Source: Corbicula japonica (taxonomy: Eukaryota > Mollusca > Bivalvia > Venerida > Cyrenidae). From it: a stretch of DNA of 64,000 nt. Location of the stretch: the NCBI GenBank assembly GCA_038501625.1, contig JAZAYU010000885.1, forward strand, positions 1 through 64,000, written 5' to 3'. The notes beneath the pieces were generated by a model. It was not told the origin of the DNA. It did not search any database and saw only the letters and a list, made by a program, of their open reading frames with translations. The translations under genes were made by a program, and so were the position numbers. Shown here piece by piece: positions 1 through 11,938 of this stretch (its first letter is position 1; the number at the start of each line of letters is the position of its first letter).

Positions 1-2360
1 TTGAGTCTTCCCACCTTATAACGGGCGGTGAAAGTCCTGTGAGTTCCATTTATAGTGTCAAATATTTCTATTTAATCCACAAAGTTTCTGACACCATGTA
101 ATACTATCTGCTATCTATAATTATTATTGTCAAGTGACAATGTTGCTTATAAGTCAAAAGACTAAAAACACAAATGTGATTTCATATATAAGCTTTTATT
201 ATTACAGATGTTTATTCTATCATAGCTATTCTAGAACTGAAATCAAACAATGCGAGAACAATAATTATTATACAAGGGTGTTTCTATAGTCTGTTTCAAA
301 TAATATTATTACAACTCATAATATTACAATTGGGAGGAGTGTCACCGTTCAAACTGGTAAGCCCTTAAATTGATATACCACATGAATAGGCGCTTTCATG
401 TGTCGATGTCAATATTGTTTTACACTAGTGAACCATCGGAAATGAAATGGACGAGTCCAGTGTATTAAAATCGTTAAAACCTCCTTTGTAAATTACTCAC
501 AACAAAATCTAATACAGGTGGGTAAATACACATTGGCAAAAACAAGATTTTCTGAAACAATCAATATTCTTCTGCTTTCTTTGAGATAGGGCAAAAATTG
601 GTCATAATCAATGACACAGTATCACTTTGTTACTTACATAACAGCTTGTAACAGTTGTAACAATTGAGTATATATTGAGTAAAAATGGCAGTAGCATTAA
701 AACTTTATACAGTTTTGAAATACCTTACGTCCTTCGTGTCTATGTAACACTTATAATATTTATATAACATGTATAAACTTTCAAGTATCTAAGGTATATC
801 TTTCTTTAGTACTTGAAAGAGTTATCTTGAACCCAGGAAAGAAAACGATAACATGATCAGTCAAAATTTTCTTTTAAAATCAAAGTAACGATGGTAAAAG
901 AAATAGATGATTTTGCAAATAAATGTTACATACAATTTTGATAAAAAGCTTATAAGGCGCCGTATTACCGAACAACAAGGCAACACGAAACGCAATTCGC
1001 ACAACAAGACACCGTCCTGATTCGTCACCGTGTAATTAATTGCTCATTTGCTTGCAGAGTTCCTCTTTTGGATGTAAATAAAAATGTTAATCTCATAACT
1101 TTATCTGCACATTAATTAATGCACGTGGATTTTTCTAAGATTGTTTAATCGATGTAAAATTCATTTGAAAAAATTATGCTTTGTAACTAGAATGTTGTTA
1201 TAATAAGTTAACAGTTAACAGTTGACTAGTTCAATGGATTGGTCTATGAAACATATACAAGTGGTGTAAAATGTGCATTAAAGTTTAAATCATGATAGTA
1301 TAGTTTAGTCTGTGTATGTATAGAGGTCAAATGTATGTTATGTATATCACAAAACAAGAGATGCTAACAATATCTCCTAGTACTTTTCCATATGCATAAA
1401 ACTAAAAGGTTTATTCATTAAGAACATTTAGGGAAGTAAATATTTACCACTTTGATAAGTTCCATAGGTAAGAAATCATCCATACTATTCCTAAATCTTG
1501 CAATGAAATCCCTACTTTTGCCCTAGTTTTCAGATGGTGACTTAATATGCTTATTTTTAAAGGTCTTATTATTTACAAATGTAATTATAATGAAGATCAA
1601 AATGAAAAAAAAAGATCTTTTTAGCAATAATTTTCTGCTTGCTTCATTAACATTCTCAATAAAACAATTACAAAAGAATTGTGTACATGGCCTGACGTGT
1701 GCTTAAGAGCGAAATAAGAAATATTGTTTAATTCTATAGGTTCGTAATGTTTACAAATTGGAGATCTACAAACTGTCCATACAAATCTTGATGATTCATG
1801 TATCCATCATGGAATCAACTGATGTATAGATTTCTGTATTGTCTAACCTGAACCCCTAGGTCCTCTTGCACTGAGGGAGCCTAGCTAATGGCCAATGTGC
1901 TCTAGTGCAGTAGCACTCACCATGCAAGCTATGTTACAAAGCAGATTATCATGCTGCAGAGGGTGATTAATAGCCAAAAGGTACATAACAGGTATTTTTA
2001 TGAAAATATTTTACTTTTTTATATTGTTGAAGAAGTGCATAACCAAACTCTAAAGGATGGACATTTGGAAAAGTCAGTTTCGAAAGAATATACCAAACTT
2101 TTGTTATAACATACATATCATATTTTACCAAATATTGTGACAAGTCTTTTTTTAAACAAATGATAATAAGGATGAAATACCAGTGTACACCTTTATTTGA
2201 AACTGTCTGAATCAATTATTAAATCATTGTTTGAGGGTTCAACGGAAACTTTTTTCCAATATAAATAATAGTAGTCAGTTGTTTATGTGCGGCTCTTGCA
2301 TGATCCATACAAACAACACATACAATTTAAGAGCTTATGTCTTAGCTTTAACCCTCCATG
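1..2360. other. AT-rich intergenic stretch, no gene seen
   Basis: I see no coding region, RNA gene or clear mobile element here. Open frames are short, without recognisable motifs. Base composition is strongly AT-rich. Confidence 0.5.
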
Positions 2361-2366
2361 TGATTA

Positions 2367-2510
2367 GATGTTACCCCAATTCAGATCCAGATCAGCTGAC
2401 ACAGCTGTGTTGTTCACTTTTACATTCATCAAGTTATTTCTGACTAAGAAGCTTCAAGTGTAGTTCAAGAAAAGGATGTGCCAGCTGATCGGGATGAACA
2501 CTGAGAGCAT
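2367..2510. mobile_element. Degenerate copy of the TTAA MITE family A
   Basis: It contains the family core (CAGATCCAGATCAGCTGAC, GTTATTTCTGAC, CCAGCTGATCGGGAT) but both terminal repeats are worn away. Confidence 0.55.
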
Positions 2511-2586
2511 TGTTACTAAAATAATAAACAGTATCCCATTACAAACTAATGGGACTAATTATGTTCTAATGCTGATCTGTGCTACT

Positions 2587-2603
2587 ACTACTACTACTAC
2601 TTC
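2587..2603. repeat. CTA trinucleotide microsatellite
   Basis: A short uninterrupted run of CTA units. Confidence 0.7.
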
Positions 2604-3377
2604 AACTTTTATATCATTCCCGGTTACATGTATACAGTAACAACAGGGATCAATTAAATAATAAACATTCGATGGGTTACAATGGGGACTGAAAAAAACA
2701 GAGAACAAACACTACACATCCCGGGCCTCTGAAATTAAAAGCTGAATGGCGGTCAATCCGAAGAAATTGGTATTTTTATGGGGTTTCAGTTACCGCTGTA
2801 GCCAATTTTAGAGGCCTCGGGTTTACATGAGGATATTCATATATTACGTCAACAATATATTACATGTTTTTTTTTGTAAATTCGACAGTAATTGTTCAAA
2901 GAGCAACAATTTTACAATTTGCAACATAATAAATAATAATGGAGCACTGTTACCGTATTTGGGTAAGAAGGACGTATACGCACTTGCATTATGACAAGCG
3001 AGTGACGTGTATTGATTGTTTATGAATGAATCAGGTAGTACACTCATGAAAGAGTATGTACTTTTTTAAATTTTAGACTATTTTAATATTAAATGAATTG
3101 TAAGATGTACCTGTATACTTAAGAACTTTGGTTAGCTCATAGAAGTATTTTTTTATTGTGTAAATATATCTATTTAAATTGATCAGCATGTACATGTGTA
3201 TGCACATGTGTCTGTATGTTTGGTGGTAGCATGGACCACTTTTAATGATAAGTTTGCGTTAAACTATAAGGTTTCAGAAACTAGTTATGATATGTGTGTT
3301 GTGTGCTCGGGCGTGTGTACATGTATGTTTTTCAGTGATTGATCTGGGAACAGTCGTTAAATAATCGGATCAATTTG

Positions 3378-4077
3378 TTAAGGATTCCTAAAGGATGAGA
3401 TTATTTTTTTTGTAAATAAACTAACATTTCTTAACATTTCTGCCGAATCGGTGGTCATTAACTCTTTGAATTTCAGTATGTTGGGTCGGATGTAATAGTA
3501 GTTTGGTATATATTTGCGTCTGATGATTGCGAAATAAGGGCATCTCGGAAGGTAATGGTACTCGTCTCCGATGTCGTTTAATATACATTTTGTGCATTTC
3601 CGTTCGTTATATGGACGATGAGAGTTACGCCAGCGACCAACTTCCACTGGAAATTTGTTATTTCCAGTTCTAAAATGAAAAAGAGACTGTCTTAAAGTTT
3701 TTTGGTAATAATATCAGATATTTCTCGAAATCGGGTTTGCATTTGAAAATCTTATAGTTCATTCCTTTGGAAGAGTTGTTCATGGAGTTATTCCAGCTAT
3801 GATAGAACGTGACAAGAAGCCTCTGTTTCACTTTATTATGAATATTAGTTAGATAAAAATTTTGTTGGTTCAGCCAAACATGAGTATTGTTTGTTTCGTC
3901 AAGAATGCTTTTAACAGATTTTATCCATTTATAATTTGTTCGAGAATGGTACATATGAGTATAACAAACTCGTGCAATTTTAGAATCTTTTCCCATTAAT
4001 AATTTGCTCCAGTAGCTTACAATTCTAGTTTTGATAGTAAATGAGATGGGATAGCGCCCGAGTTCTCCATAAAGCAT
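3378..4077 (-). pseudogene. LINE ORF2 C-terminal region with zinc knuckle
   Basis: Two adjoining open segments (4077-3670 and 3647-3378) are joined by one frameshift near 3690. The second holds R-K-C-T-K-C, then D-E-Y-H-Y and R-C-P-Y-F, a CxxC-H-C knuckle typical of the C-terminus of LINE ORF2 proteins, thought to help bind the element RNA. The stop at 3378 appears to be the natural end of ORF2. Beyond it lies AT-rich sequence that could be 3' UTR. Confidence 0.75.
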
Positions 4078-4785
4078 GTAAAGCGGTGTCGATCTCTTAC
4101 TGTTGGTTATTTTTCGTAAAAAGTCGTTGTGTATTTTTTCGATCGTTTCTAAGCCTTCGGTACCCTAAATTTCGCAATTATATGTTAGGATTGGCAAGAT
4201 AGCTGGAAGATCTGAGTTATAAATACGCGAATAAAGTAGGTGCATTGCTTTATGTGCTTGGTTAGCTACATGCTCCCTAGCTTTTTTAAAACTTCCAGAC
4301 GATGCGAATAATAAACCTAAATACTTATATTCTTTAACTATTTCTATTGCAATGCCATTTATGTGAAATCTAAAGTTGTTTGGGCGGGTTGTGCCAAAAA
4401 TTATAATTTTGTTTTGTTCATATTTCTTTGCAGTTTCCAATGTATAATAATCGTAGAATTTGTTAAGTAGTTGTTGGAATTTTAGAGGTTCGTCGCTAAA
4501 TATGACAGTATCATCTGCATAGAGAAGAACAAAAAGTTTCAGGAATATGTCTGTGCCATTTACATTGTTTTTAAATAAGATGCCGGTTTCGTTTTGTTCA
4601 ATTTGATTTTCACGGTCATTTAAATAGATCGAAAAAAAGAATTGGCGACAGATTCTCAACCTGTCTTACTCCACATGTGCTTTTAAAAAAGGGGGACAGC
4701 TCGTCATTGTTGGAAACACATGATTTTATTTCAAAATACATATTGTAAATAATCTGGAATATCTTTCCTCTAATTCCGGTCTTAA

Positions 4786-5567
4786 GGTAAGACCTGTGTA
4801 ATAGGCACTATTAAGAATCCAACATCTGATTATATTTTCATCAACTGCTTCATACCACTGACTTGTATGCAAAATTTTAATGATTTTCACCGTGTAGTTT
4901 TTGAGATTTTTAGCTTTTTTAATTTAAAAAAGTGAGAAAAAACGTTAAAGTATCCAATTTCTTTAATCGGTGACAAAATTTTTTGTTATTGATAAATTCA
5001 ACCCTAATTTTTTTACAGTTTATCCAAAATATGTTATATTTTACTAAACCAATTTAAGATATAATATATAAATACAGAATTTGTCTTAAAATGACATTTT
5101 TTGACCAAATAAATTTAAAAAATGCATTTTTTATATTTCACGAGACTAAATTAATGAAAATTGTGCAAAATCCTGATTGGTGCAATATATCAAACTTTAC
5201 CATTTTTAAACTATATACCTTAAACAACATTTAAACAAAATTTCAGAGAAGTTTACCGTCCAGTTTTAGAAATTTTCAAATTGATGACTTGAATAAACAC
5301 TATTCTGATAGCGAAAACCCCTTTTATCTTGATTATTTTGCTTATTTTAGTTTAAATCATGACAATTTTATATTCAATGACAGAATTACACAGGAAAAAA
5401 AGAAATATGCCAATTATTTAAGCTCTAGGCTTACAAAAAAAAATTAGCTTCCAGTGGGATTTGAACCCTGGTCCTCTTGCTTGATAGAAATCTATTCTAA
5501 TTTGATACTATAGTTACTTCCCTTGGATACTCTTCTGGATATAGGTATTCATTACACAGGTCTTACC
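4786..5567. mobile_element. piggyBac-type MITE inserted in the LINE
   Basis: This 782-bp element has 17-bp perfect terminal inverted repeats (GGTAAGACCTGTGTAAT and its reverse complement). TTAA flanks both sides (4782-4785 and 5568-5571), the target duplication typical of the piggyBac superfamily. There is no transposase frame inside, so it is non-autonomous. Its interior is very AT-rich. It also holds a tRNA-like T-arm near 5454-5470. Confidence 0.85.
5452..5472 (-). other. tRNA-like B-box inside the MITE
   Basis: On the minus strand the core GGTTCAAATCC matches the polymerase III B-box consensus and sits in a small stem. I could not fold a full cloverleaf or place a convincing A-box, so this may be a SINE remnant or chance. 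Confidence 0.3.
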
Positions 5568-6580
5568 TTAAGTAGTTTACTCCAAAGTCCTTGTCTCCAA
5601 ATTTTATCGAAAGCGGCCGTAAAATCTATATAAGCACAATAAAAACGTTTATGTTGGGAACGCAGTTTATCGATAAGAAACTTCAGAGTAAAAATATGAT
5701 CCGTTGTTGAATAAGTCGCACGAAAACCAGCCTGGTTCTCAAGAAGTATTTTGTTATCATTGAGAAACTTAGTAATTCTTGCGTTAAGGATCGCCGTTAA
5801 AGGTGTTCGTAAGCAACTGAGAAGGTCGATAGTTTTCTGGACTCATGTGGGAACCTTTTTTGTAAATAGGTTTGATTGTACCTGTAAGCCAGCTGTCCGG
5901 CAAGACGCCGTTGTCAAGAATTTTATTAAAGTAAGAATAATAGATTGGGAGCATTTTGTCTTTTGTACTTTTAATATACTCGTTATATATGTAATCCTGT
6001 AGTGTAGCTGCTTTAGAATTTTTAAGTTTGTCTATTAATTTCGAAATTTCTTGGATCGAGATTGTTTTATTCAGGTTATCAGTATTGTATGGTAAATCTT
6101 GCGATAAAGACGAGTTAATGATGTCGGAGTTATTAAACGGAGTAGTTGGTTTTTGAAATGATCATAGAAATCCTGTATATTTGGTGTTTGATGCGGATCA
6201 GCTTTGACCAAATTATTTATAACTCTCCAAAAATCTTAAGGTTTTTTAGAATGCATATCTCTTGGTTTACGTTCTGTTTTTGTTTTGTGGATTTTTAAGT
6301 AAGTATTCATCGTTTGCTTGTATATTTTTGCGGCTCTATTCATTTCATATTTATACTGGTCTGTTCGATATATAGTTTAAAGTTTTTCTGAGCCAAATAA
6401 TATCGTTTTTGTAATTTTTTGCAATGAGGCCCACACCAAGGGTAGTTTTTACTATTATTCAGTAGTTTTTCTTTGAGATGGTGCCGGGAAACTGCGAAAT
6501 GCTGAATAGTTAAAAAGGCTAGCAATTGATTCTGAAATTTCGTTTATGTTTTGTTTAATGTCAGTGTTTTCAAGTTCCCC

Positions 6581-7561
6581 TTATTGTTCGTAAATTTGAG
6601 TTATTTTACTTCCATCAAGATTTTGTACAAAATTGTCCTTCAGATCATTACGCCATTTTGGAGGTTTGGATAAATTAGATTTGTTATTTTGATGAACTTT
6701 TTTATTTTGGATAGGGTTTGTGGCTGAATCAAAGCAACATAGCTGGAGAGATAACAGTGAGTAGCCGTCTGAAAAAATACTGTCTACATCAATTACATCA
6801 AAGTCAACAATATTTGGAAAAGAAAGCGCTGTCGCAGCAGCATAATCAAGAACAGAAGTATTTCTAAAGGTAAATTTGCCAATATTTCTGTCTCCACCGA
6901 TTCTACTATTTAAAATATACAAATCATTACATTTGCATGTTTCATTGAATTTAAGTACCAATGGATTAGTTTTATTATCCTGCGATACCCTATCAAGTGG
7001 GATATTAATATTACTCAGTATTTCCGCAGAATTATATGTACTCAAAAAATCGTAATCAAAATCAAGTTGTCTTGCAAGAAAATCATCCATTATAACATAA
7101 TCGGGGAGGTTAGAAGTATGGCCATTAACATCACCTATGAGGAGACAATATTTAAACTCTGTACATTTTAGTGAGATCTCGTCATGTAAATTATAGTAAT
7201 AATCATCATTATTAAATCATGATTGCATTGGTGGTATGTAAATACAACCAACAATAACGTCTTCGTCAAAATTACACAGTAAATCTTTAGACAACTTTGC
7301 CCAAAAAATGTACTCGCAATCATTTTCAATAATAGTTACATAGTCGGTATAACAATTGCGAATAAAGAAACCGATACCTCCAGATTTTCTGATAAATTCT
7401 TGTTTTCTAGGCTGCGAGAAAAAAGTATATCCAGGTACATTTATTATATTGTAAACATCTAGCTTGCTTTCTTCTATACATAAAATGTCAAATTCGTTTA
7501 TTAGATAAATAAAATCAGGATATTGGACACGAGTTTTTAGACCGCATACGTTTTTAAACAT
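6581..7561 (-). pseudogene. LINE apurinic-like endonuclease domain
   Basis: The first part (7561-7217) reads GLKTR, PDFIYLINEFDILCIEESK, PGYTFF and SGGIGFFIRN, matching the N-terminal half of LINE endonucleases; the E in CIEESK is the expected metal-binding glutamate. Between the two open segments the strand still encodes LLIGDVNGHTSN, the GDFN-like motif. The second part (7090-6581) has YILNSRIGGD, GKFTFRNTSVLDYAAA and SIFSDGYSLL. The enzyme would nick target DNA to prime reverse transcription. A frame change near 7215 splits it. The residue where most families have the last catalytic histidine (SDH, or SDGH) reads Y here. Confidence 0.8.
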
Positions 7562-7682
7562 TAGCTGCCAATTTTAAATCGATTATTAATATTCGGGCTT
7601 TTGTGGATTTTATCGTTTATAATCGAGTTAGATTCTGGGATGCGAAGGTTTGATTGGTTGGTCGCGGCATTGGAGGGATCGG

Positions 7683-7940
7683 TTACAAAAAATCATCATA
7701 TACAAGTACATTGTTACCTACGGGACAGTTATCATACGTATTATAATGTTCACATGATGTAGAAGTGGATAGTCCTGGTAAATTAATACAATTTTGACAC
7801 AAAAATGTTATAACAGGGCTGCTTCCGTGATGTTCGGTTGTAAAGTTACATTGTATATTACTATAATCATGTTCCTCATTGTTTATTTCAGTTATCTTAT
7901 GGTAGATTACTGGCGGAAGATCATTGGTTAGAGAGCTCAC
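7683..7940 (-). pseudogene. LINE ORF2 N-terminal extension fragment
   Basis: An 85-codon open stretch lies between the cysteine-rich ORF and the endonuclease, with a C-x2-C...C pattern (TFLCQNCINLPG). It is probably the start of ORF2 or a linker. No function can be read from it. Confidence 0.4.
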
Positions 7941-7955
7941 AGTCCCCGGCCTTTC

Positions 7956-8750
7956 CTAGCCGGAACTACAAGTGGACGGTGTTTCAGGGTTTCTGACCGC
8001 TCCGTGATCAGCGTCCTTGCCACAAGGGACGACTGTCGGAAGACTACGTGTATCTTTGCTGTTCAGTCTAGTACTACTGAGAGATCGGTATCTTCGTGAG
8101 TTATCAGTTTCCCTTTTAAGAGACGTTGGCTTAGGGCGGATTTGTGTTCTTTTGGAAGAGAGCGGGCCCTTTCCTTTCGGAGATCGGGATAGCCGCTCAG
8201 ATGAAATGTCGACCGGTCGGATCTTAGATGTGTTGGATGTGTTATCCGGACGTATAGACTTCTCAAGGCTGCAAGTATTCTCAGCATTTGCTTGCATATT
8301 CGTTGGGATGGAACTAGTGTCGTAGAGCGGGCCCTCTCCCACCTGGGATCGGGATGTCCGCTCCGGAGATCCGCTAAATAGGCTACTAGACGGTGGCAAA
8401 GTGGTTTTGGAGATATTAGGAGAGATCGTTGGACTACGGTTTGGACTAAAGCGCGGCTCTTGTTGGATGTTGTGTGTTTGGGCCTCTTTAATGTTTGGAT
8501 CTGGCGGATACGCTGACATGTTTTGCGGTGGTGCTGGATAATTGCTTTTAGAGCAAGCGTCCATTATACGATCACGATGCTCCTTAAGGGGGCAGTAAAC
8601 GGTTTTCTTGATATATCGCAAAACCGAAGAATCACAGCCGACACGACAAATCCACTTGCTCCCTACTAGCACATACCTGAAACAGAAAGGGCACATGACT
8701 GACATCACAATGACATTCAGTTTATGAAAACAAAGCAAAATTATATTCAA
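7956..8750 (-). pseudogene. Cysteine-rich, Ser/Pro-rich ORF of the LINE
   Basis: This open frame of 264 codons begins with CPFCFRYVLVGSKWICRVGC, four cysteines spaced like a small zinc finger. The rest is a low-complexity Ser/Thr/Pro/Arg-rich tail. A strong acceptor-like site (CCCTTTCTGTTTCAG on the minus strand) lies at 8677, inside the frame, so the real exon may start at 8676. A related sequence recurs at 52125-52446, showing this part is repeated in the genome. It may be a nucleic-acid-binding part of the element. I cannot name the family. Confidence 0.5.
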
Positions 8751-9207
8751 AACAAACCAGTTGAATTTTAAGCACCATTAACTGGTCGGCCGACGAGGCG
8801 AAATTTCAAACATTCATCAGTTCACAGCTTTCTTATTGCCAACAACCAAAATAAATGCTTGCCACTCATACATGGTAAAATCCCTACTGTTTCATTAAAT
8901 CATGCTCAAAGTATACCATAACCACCAAGATTTTGCACTTCTCACACTTGTTTGTATGCCCCTTGAGAATTGCAAGTTAAACTGAAGGCAGAGCCAGAAA
9001 TGTATTAGTTTCGCATTTCCAAGCACCTGCCTCACACTGAAAGTGTCAAGGTCAAAAAGGGCATGTCAGGCAATTTTTGGGGATCCTAGCTACACATGCG
9101 AAACTGCAAATATAGCATCTAAAAATATTTTAAAGTGACATGAAGCTTACAGTTTGCCCACTTACCTCTTATCTTCAAATTTGACCGGGGCCAATTCGCA
9201 TCTACGG

Positions 9208-9904
9208 CTACAAACTCTTTACTGCCTCCTTAATCTTGTCTGACACACGTCGTGGGATGAACGAACATCTAGAACCACGTAGCACGTCGAACCAATCGGG
9301 AAACATATTCATTGTGATTCGACCATTGACTTGAAGAGCCGCCGGAAAGAGCATTTTGACGTTTCTTGCACCATGGGTTTCTAGAGCTTCTTTAAAATGT
9401 GGCAAGAGAGTTCTACGTGCGTCCGTAATTTCTTTCGGATAGTCTCTAGAGAGGCCGACTGTGGTGCCTTTAAGTTTGTGGGCGTTTTCCATGAGAAAAT
9501 CAACCTCAATTGCTTGCGAAAATGATTGCTTGCGAAAATGTGACAATAATTTGTCGTGGTGGAGGAGGATGTGCTGGGCCCATGTGTGGTGCTCGGGGTA
9601 CAAAGACACGACCCAACCTATCAATACAATTTTCATTTCGTAGCTCAGGTATTCCGGACATCAGAACATTTGGAGCTCTGTTACGGGCCTCTATGTCTAT
9701 TTGTTTATATTCAAGAAGTCGGAGTCTCTCGTCCGTGACCTCGTGCCTAGCTCCATTCATAAACACTGTACCTTCAATGTTATCAATTCTGTATTTTAAA
9801 AACCCTATGCTAGATACTTGTTCTAAAATAACGTTCAATTTCACTGGAGCTAACAATCTTACTACTCTAATGGTTATTATTCTCTTAAAGCCAAAATATG
9901 TCAT
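9208..9904 (-). pseudogene. L1-type ORF1 protein, split by a 16-bp duplication
   Basis: The N-terminal segment (9904-9506) has a heptad-like start, then IEARNRAPNVLMSGIPE, RNENCIDRL, and RAPHMGPAHPPPPRQIIVTF, the pattern of the RRM domain of L1 ORF1 proteins (transposase_22 family). The C-terminal segment (from about 9508 down) has KLKGTTVGLSRDYPKEITDA and ARNVKMLFPA, the C-terminal domain of the same family. The two lie in different frames because a 16-bp unit is present twice in tandem at 9509-9540. Without one copy the frame would run about 226 residues. ORF1 proteins bind element RNA as trimers and act as chaperones. Confidence 0.8.
9509..9540. repeat. 16-bp tandem duplication breaking ORF1
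   Basis: ATTGCTTGCGAAAATG occurs twice, exactly head to tail (9509-9524 and 9525-9540). Sixteen is not a multiple of three, so it shifts the ORF1 frame. Confidence 0.9.
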
Positions 9905-9929
9905 GCTCTTTCTAAACGAATAATATTAT

Positions 9930-11090
9930 TAATTATAAATAGCGGATCCGAACTTGCATTGACAAAAACGCTTTATCCGAAACCTATTCAAAGAGAATAT
10001 ATCGCGATTTCTCACAAATGTTATTGGTTCATTGTACATGAATAACATTAGTCATGATGTTCGTCCAACTAAGTTGTTATTTTTTAGGCGAAATGACTTA
10101 CGGATGATCAACAGATTTTTAAAAAATCACATTATGTTTACATAAATCATCGCGTTCGCCGTTATTTGGTTTGCGGCTGACCCTTTGCTAAGCTATCATG
10201 GGGCAGGTAATCCAGTCTACGTTCATACAAGTTTCTTTGGAATCAACAAATTTGTTTGTCATTACATAACAACATGAACACAATCTGAAAGCAGTATTAT
10301 TTTACAAATCTTATGTGAAACTCCACGTCATTCGCCTTTGTCCAATATCATAAAACTAAGATTGGAGACCAGTCTCAAATCTCAAGCATCTGATTGGCTG
10401 AAGTGGGGACTGGTCAGATGTATGAGATTTGAGATTGATCTCCAAATAAGTTTTATGCACTTGGGCCCTTATTATTACCAAAATTAGTCACGAAAAATGT
10501 CGATTATAAGATATTCCTAACTTCAACCGCGATTTATATTTAAAAAAAAATAACACTTAATATATGTTTTCAAGTGATTCGAATACAATGCTGCAGTTTG
10601 GGTAATGCTTTGAAATGTAATAAATTATTGTTTATGGTCTTGCGAGATAATACTGCAGTGTCAGTTACGACTGTAATAATAACGGAAACGCGGTTGATAA
10701 AATTAATGCTTCCGCGATTTCAAAATAAATGTAAATTGTTTTCGACTTTCATCTTTATTTTGTCGCAATAACATCTATTCTGTAGACATTCATGGCACAG
10801 TAATGCGTATCTTCTTTCACTGTACATAAATTGTATTTGTAATATTCAACTTGAATGATACTGTTTTTTTCTTTGATTTTCCCTCTGCGTTTAAAGGGCT
10901 TGGGACCTTTTGTAAAGCACATGTGACAAGTCATATACATTAAAAACTTCAACATCAACAGATTTACTGTTGTATCCGTGCATTTTATGTCTGTCTTAAA
11001 TTTGTATATGACTTAATACATGTTCTTTACAAGCCGCATTAAAAATCTAGAATCCCACGGACGTCACAAGGACATGTAATGAGACAATAT
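9930..11090. other. AT-rich stretch without a gene; one MITE B hairpin
   Basis: Apart from the hairpin element at 10344-10468 I see only AT-rich sequence and short open frames with no recognisable content. Confidence 0.45.
10344..10468. mobile_element. Hairpin MITE family B copy
   Basis: The arms carry GACCAGTCTCAAATCTCAAG and its inverted counterpart, and the ends read ATCATAAAACT...AGTTTTATGCAC. The right arm is somewhat degraded. Confidence 0.7.
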
Positions 11091-11244
11091 GGTAGCACTC
11101 CTCAGACCGAAGTCCGAGGTTTAACATACTGGCTATTGGGTCCGAAGACCTACTACCCTCAGTTCGCACCATAACGCGCCCATTGTGTTGCCAGAGGCTC
11201 AGGTTTGAAAGGTCATCATTACATCATTGTGACGGGATTCTTTA

Positions 11245-11938
11245 AGTCCTCCAGCGGACTCGGATATTTTTTAGGTTCGAACCCAGTCGTATAGTCGGTA
11301 CTCATCAGCGGACTCGGAAATAGGATCTATCTATCTCACCAGCGGACTCGGAAGTCAGATATCTTAATATCTAACTATCTCACCTGCGGACTAGGAAGTC
11401 GGACCTATCAAACTATCTAACCAGCAGACGGGGAAGTCAGATCTATCTATCTCACCAGCGGACTCGGAAGTCGGATCTATCTAACTATCTAACCAGCGGA
11501 CTAGGCAGTCAGATCTATCTAGCTCACCAGCGGACTAGAAAGTCGGATCTATCTAACTATCTAACCAGCGGACGGGGAAGTCAGATCTATCTATCTCACC
11601 AGCAGACTCGGAAGTCAGATCTATCTAACTATCTTACTAGCGGACTAGGCAGTCAGATCTATCTAGCTCACCAGCGGACAAGGAAATAGGATCTATCTAT
11701 CTCACCAGCGGACTCGGAAGTCGGATCTATCTAACAAACTATCTCACCAGGGGACTTGGAAGTCGGATCTATCTAACTATCTAACCAGCCGTCTAGGAAG
11801 TCAAATCTATCTAGCTCACCAGCGGACTAGGAAATGGGATCTATCTCACCAGCGGACTAGGAATTCAGATCTATCTAACTATCAAACCAACGCACTAGGA
11901 AGTCAGATCTATCCATCTCACCAGCGGACTAGGAAGTC
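11245..11938. repeat. Dimeric tandem repeat (33 + 40 bp)
   Basis: About 19 units contain CCAGCGGACTCGGAAGTC followed by GATCTATCTA. Spacing between successive CAGCGGAC cores alternates near 33 and 40 bp over much of the array, because every second unit carries an extra AACTATC, giving a higher-order unit near 73 bp. Confidence 0.75.

Larger units (their letters stand above)
4165..6525 (-). pseudogene. LINE reverse transcriptase, interrupted by a MITE
   Basis: Minus-strand fragments give the usual series of reverse transcriptase motifs. About 6525-6340 is the linker (SKNYPWCGPHC). About 5760-5580 holds QAGFRATYSTTDHIFTL and DFTAAFDKIW. After the inserted MITE (4786-5567) the frame resumes with SKLLKTGIRGKIFQIIYN, then LLYADDTVIFSDE with the catalytic aspartates intact. 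The enzyme would copy element RNA into DNA at a nicked target. Small frameshifts near 4660 and 6150 and the MITE make it dead. If one TTAA copy and the MITE are ignored, the frame across the insertion is continuous, so the reverse transcriptase was open there before the MITE arrived. Confidence 0.85.
3370..9930 (-). mobile_element. Broken two-ORF non-LTR retrotransposon (LINE)
   Basis: Reading the minus strand from about 9.93 kb down, the order is an L1-type ORF1 protein, a cysteine-rich ORF, an endonuclease of the exonuclease-endonuclease-phosphatase fold, a reverse transcriptase with YADD, and a C-terminal CxxC...H...C zinc knuckle. This is the standard order of a non-LTR element. It carries several frameshifts and a 782-bp MITE inside the reverse transcriptase, so it cannot act on its own. 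The exact ends and a target-site duplication were not found. The clade is not assigned, because ORF1 looks L1-like while the reverse transcriptase could also belong to the I/Jockey side. Confidence 0.85.

Noticed and set aside
8017..8325. Open frame on the plus strand opposite the LINE cysteine-rich ORF
   Set aside because: It is a shadow of the minus-strand Ser/Pro-rich frame.
11250..11300. GGTTCGAACCC, resembling a tRNA T-arm
   Set aside because: It has no cloverleaf around it and lies at the edge of a tandem repeat.
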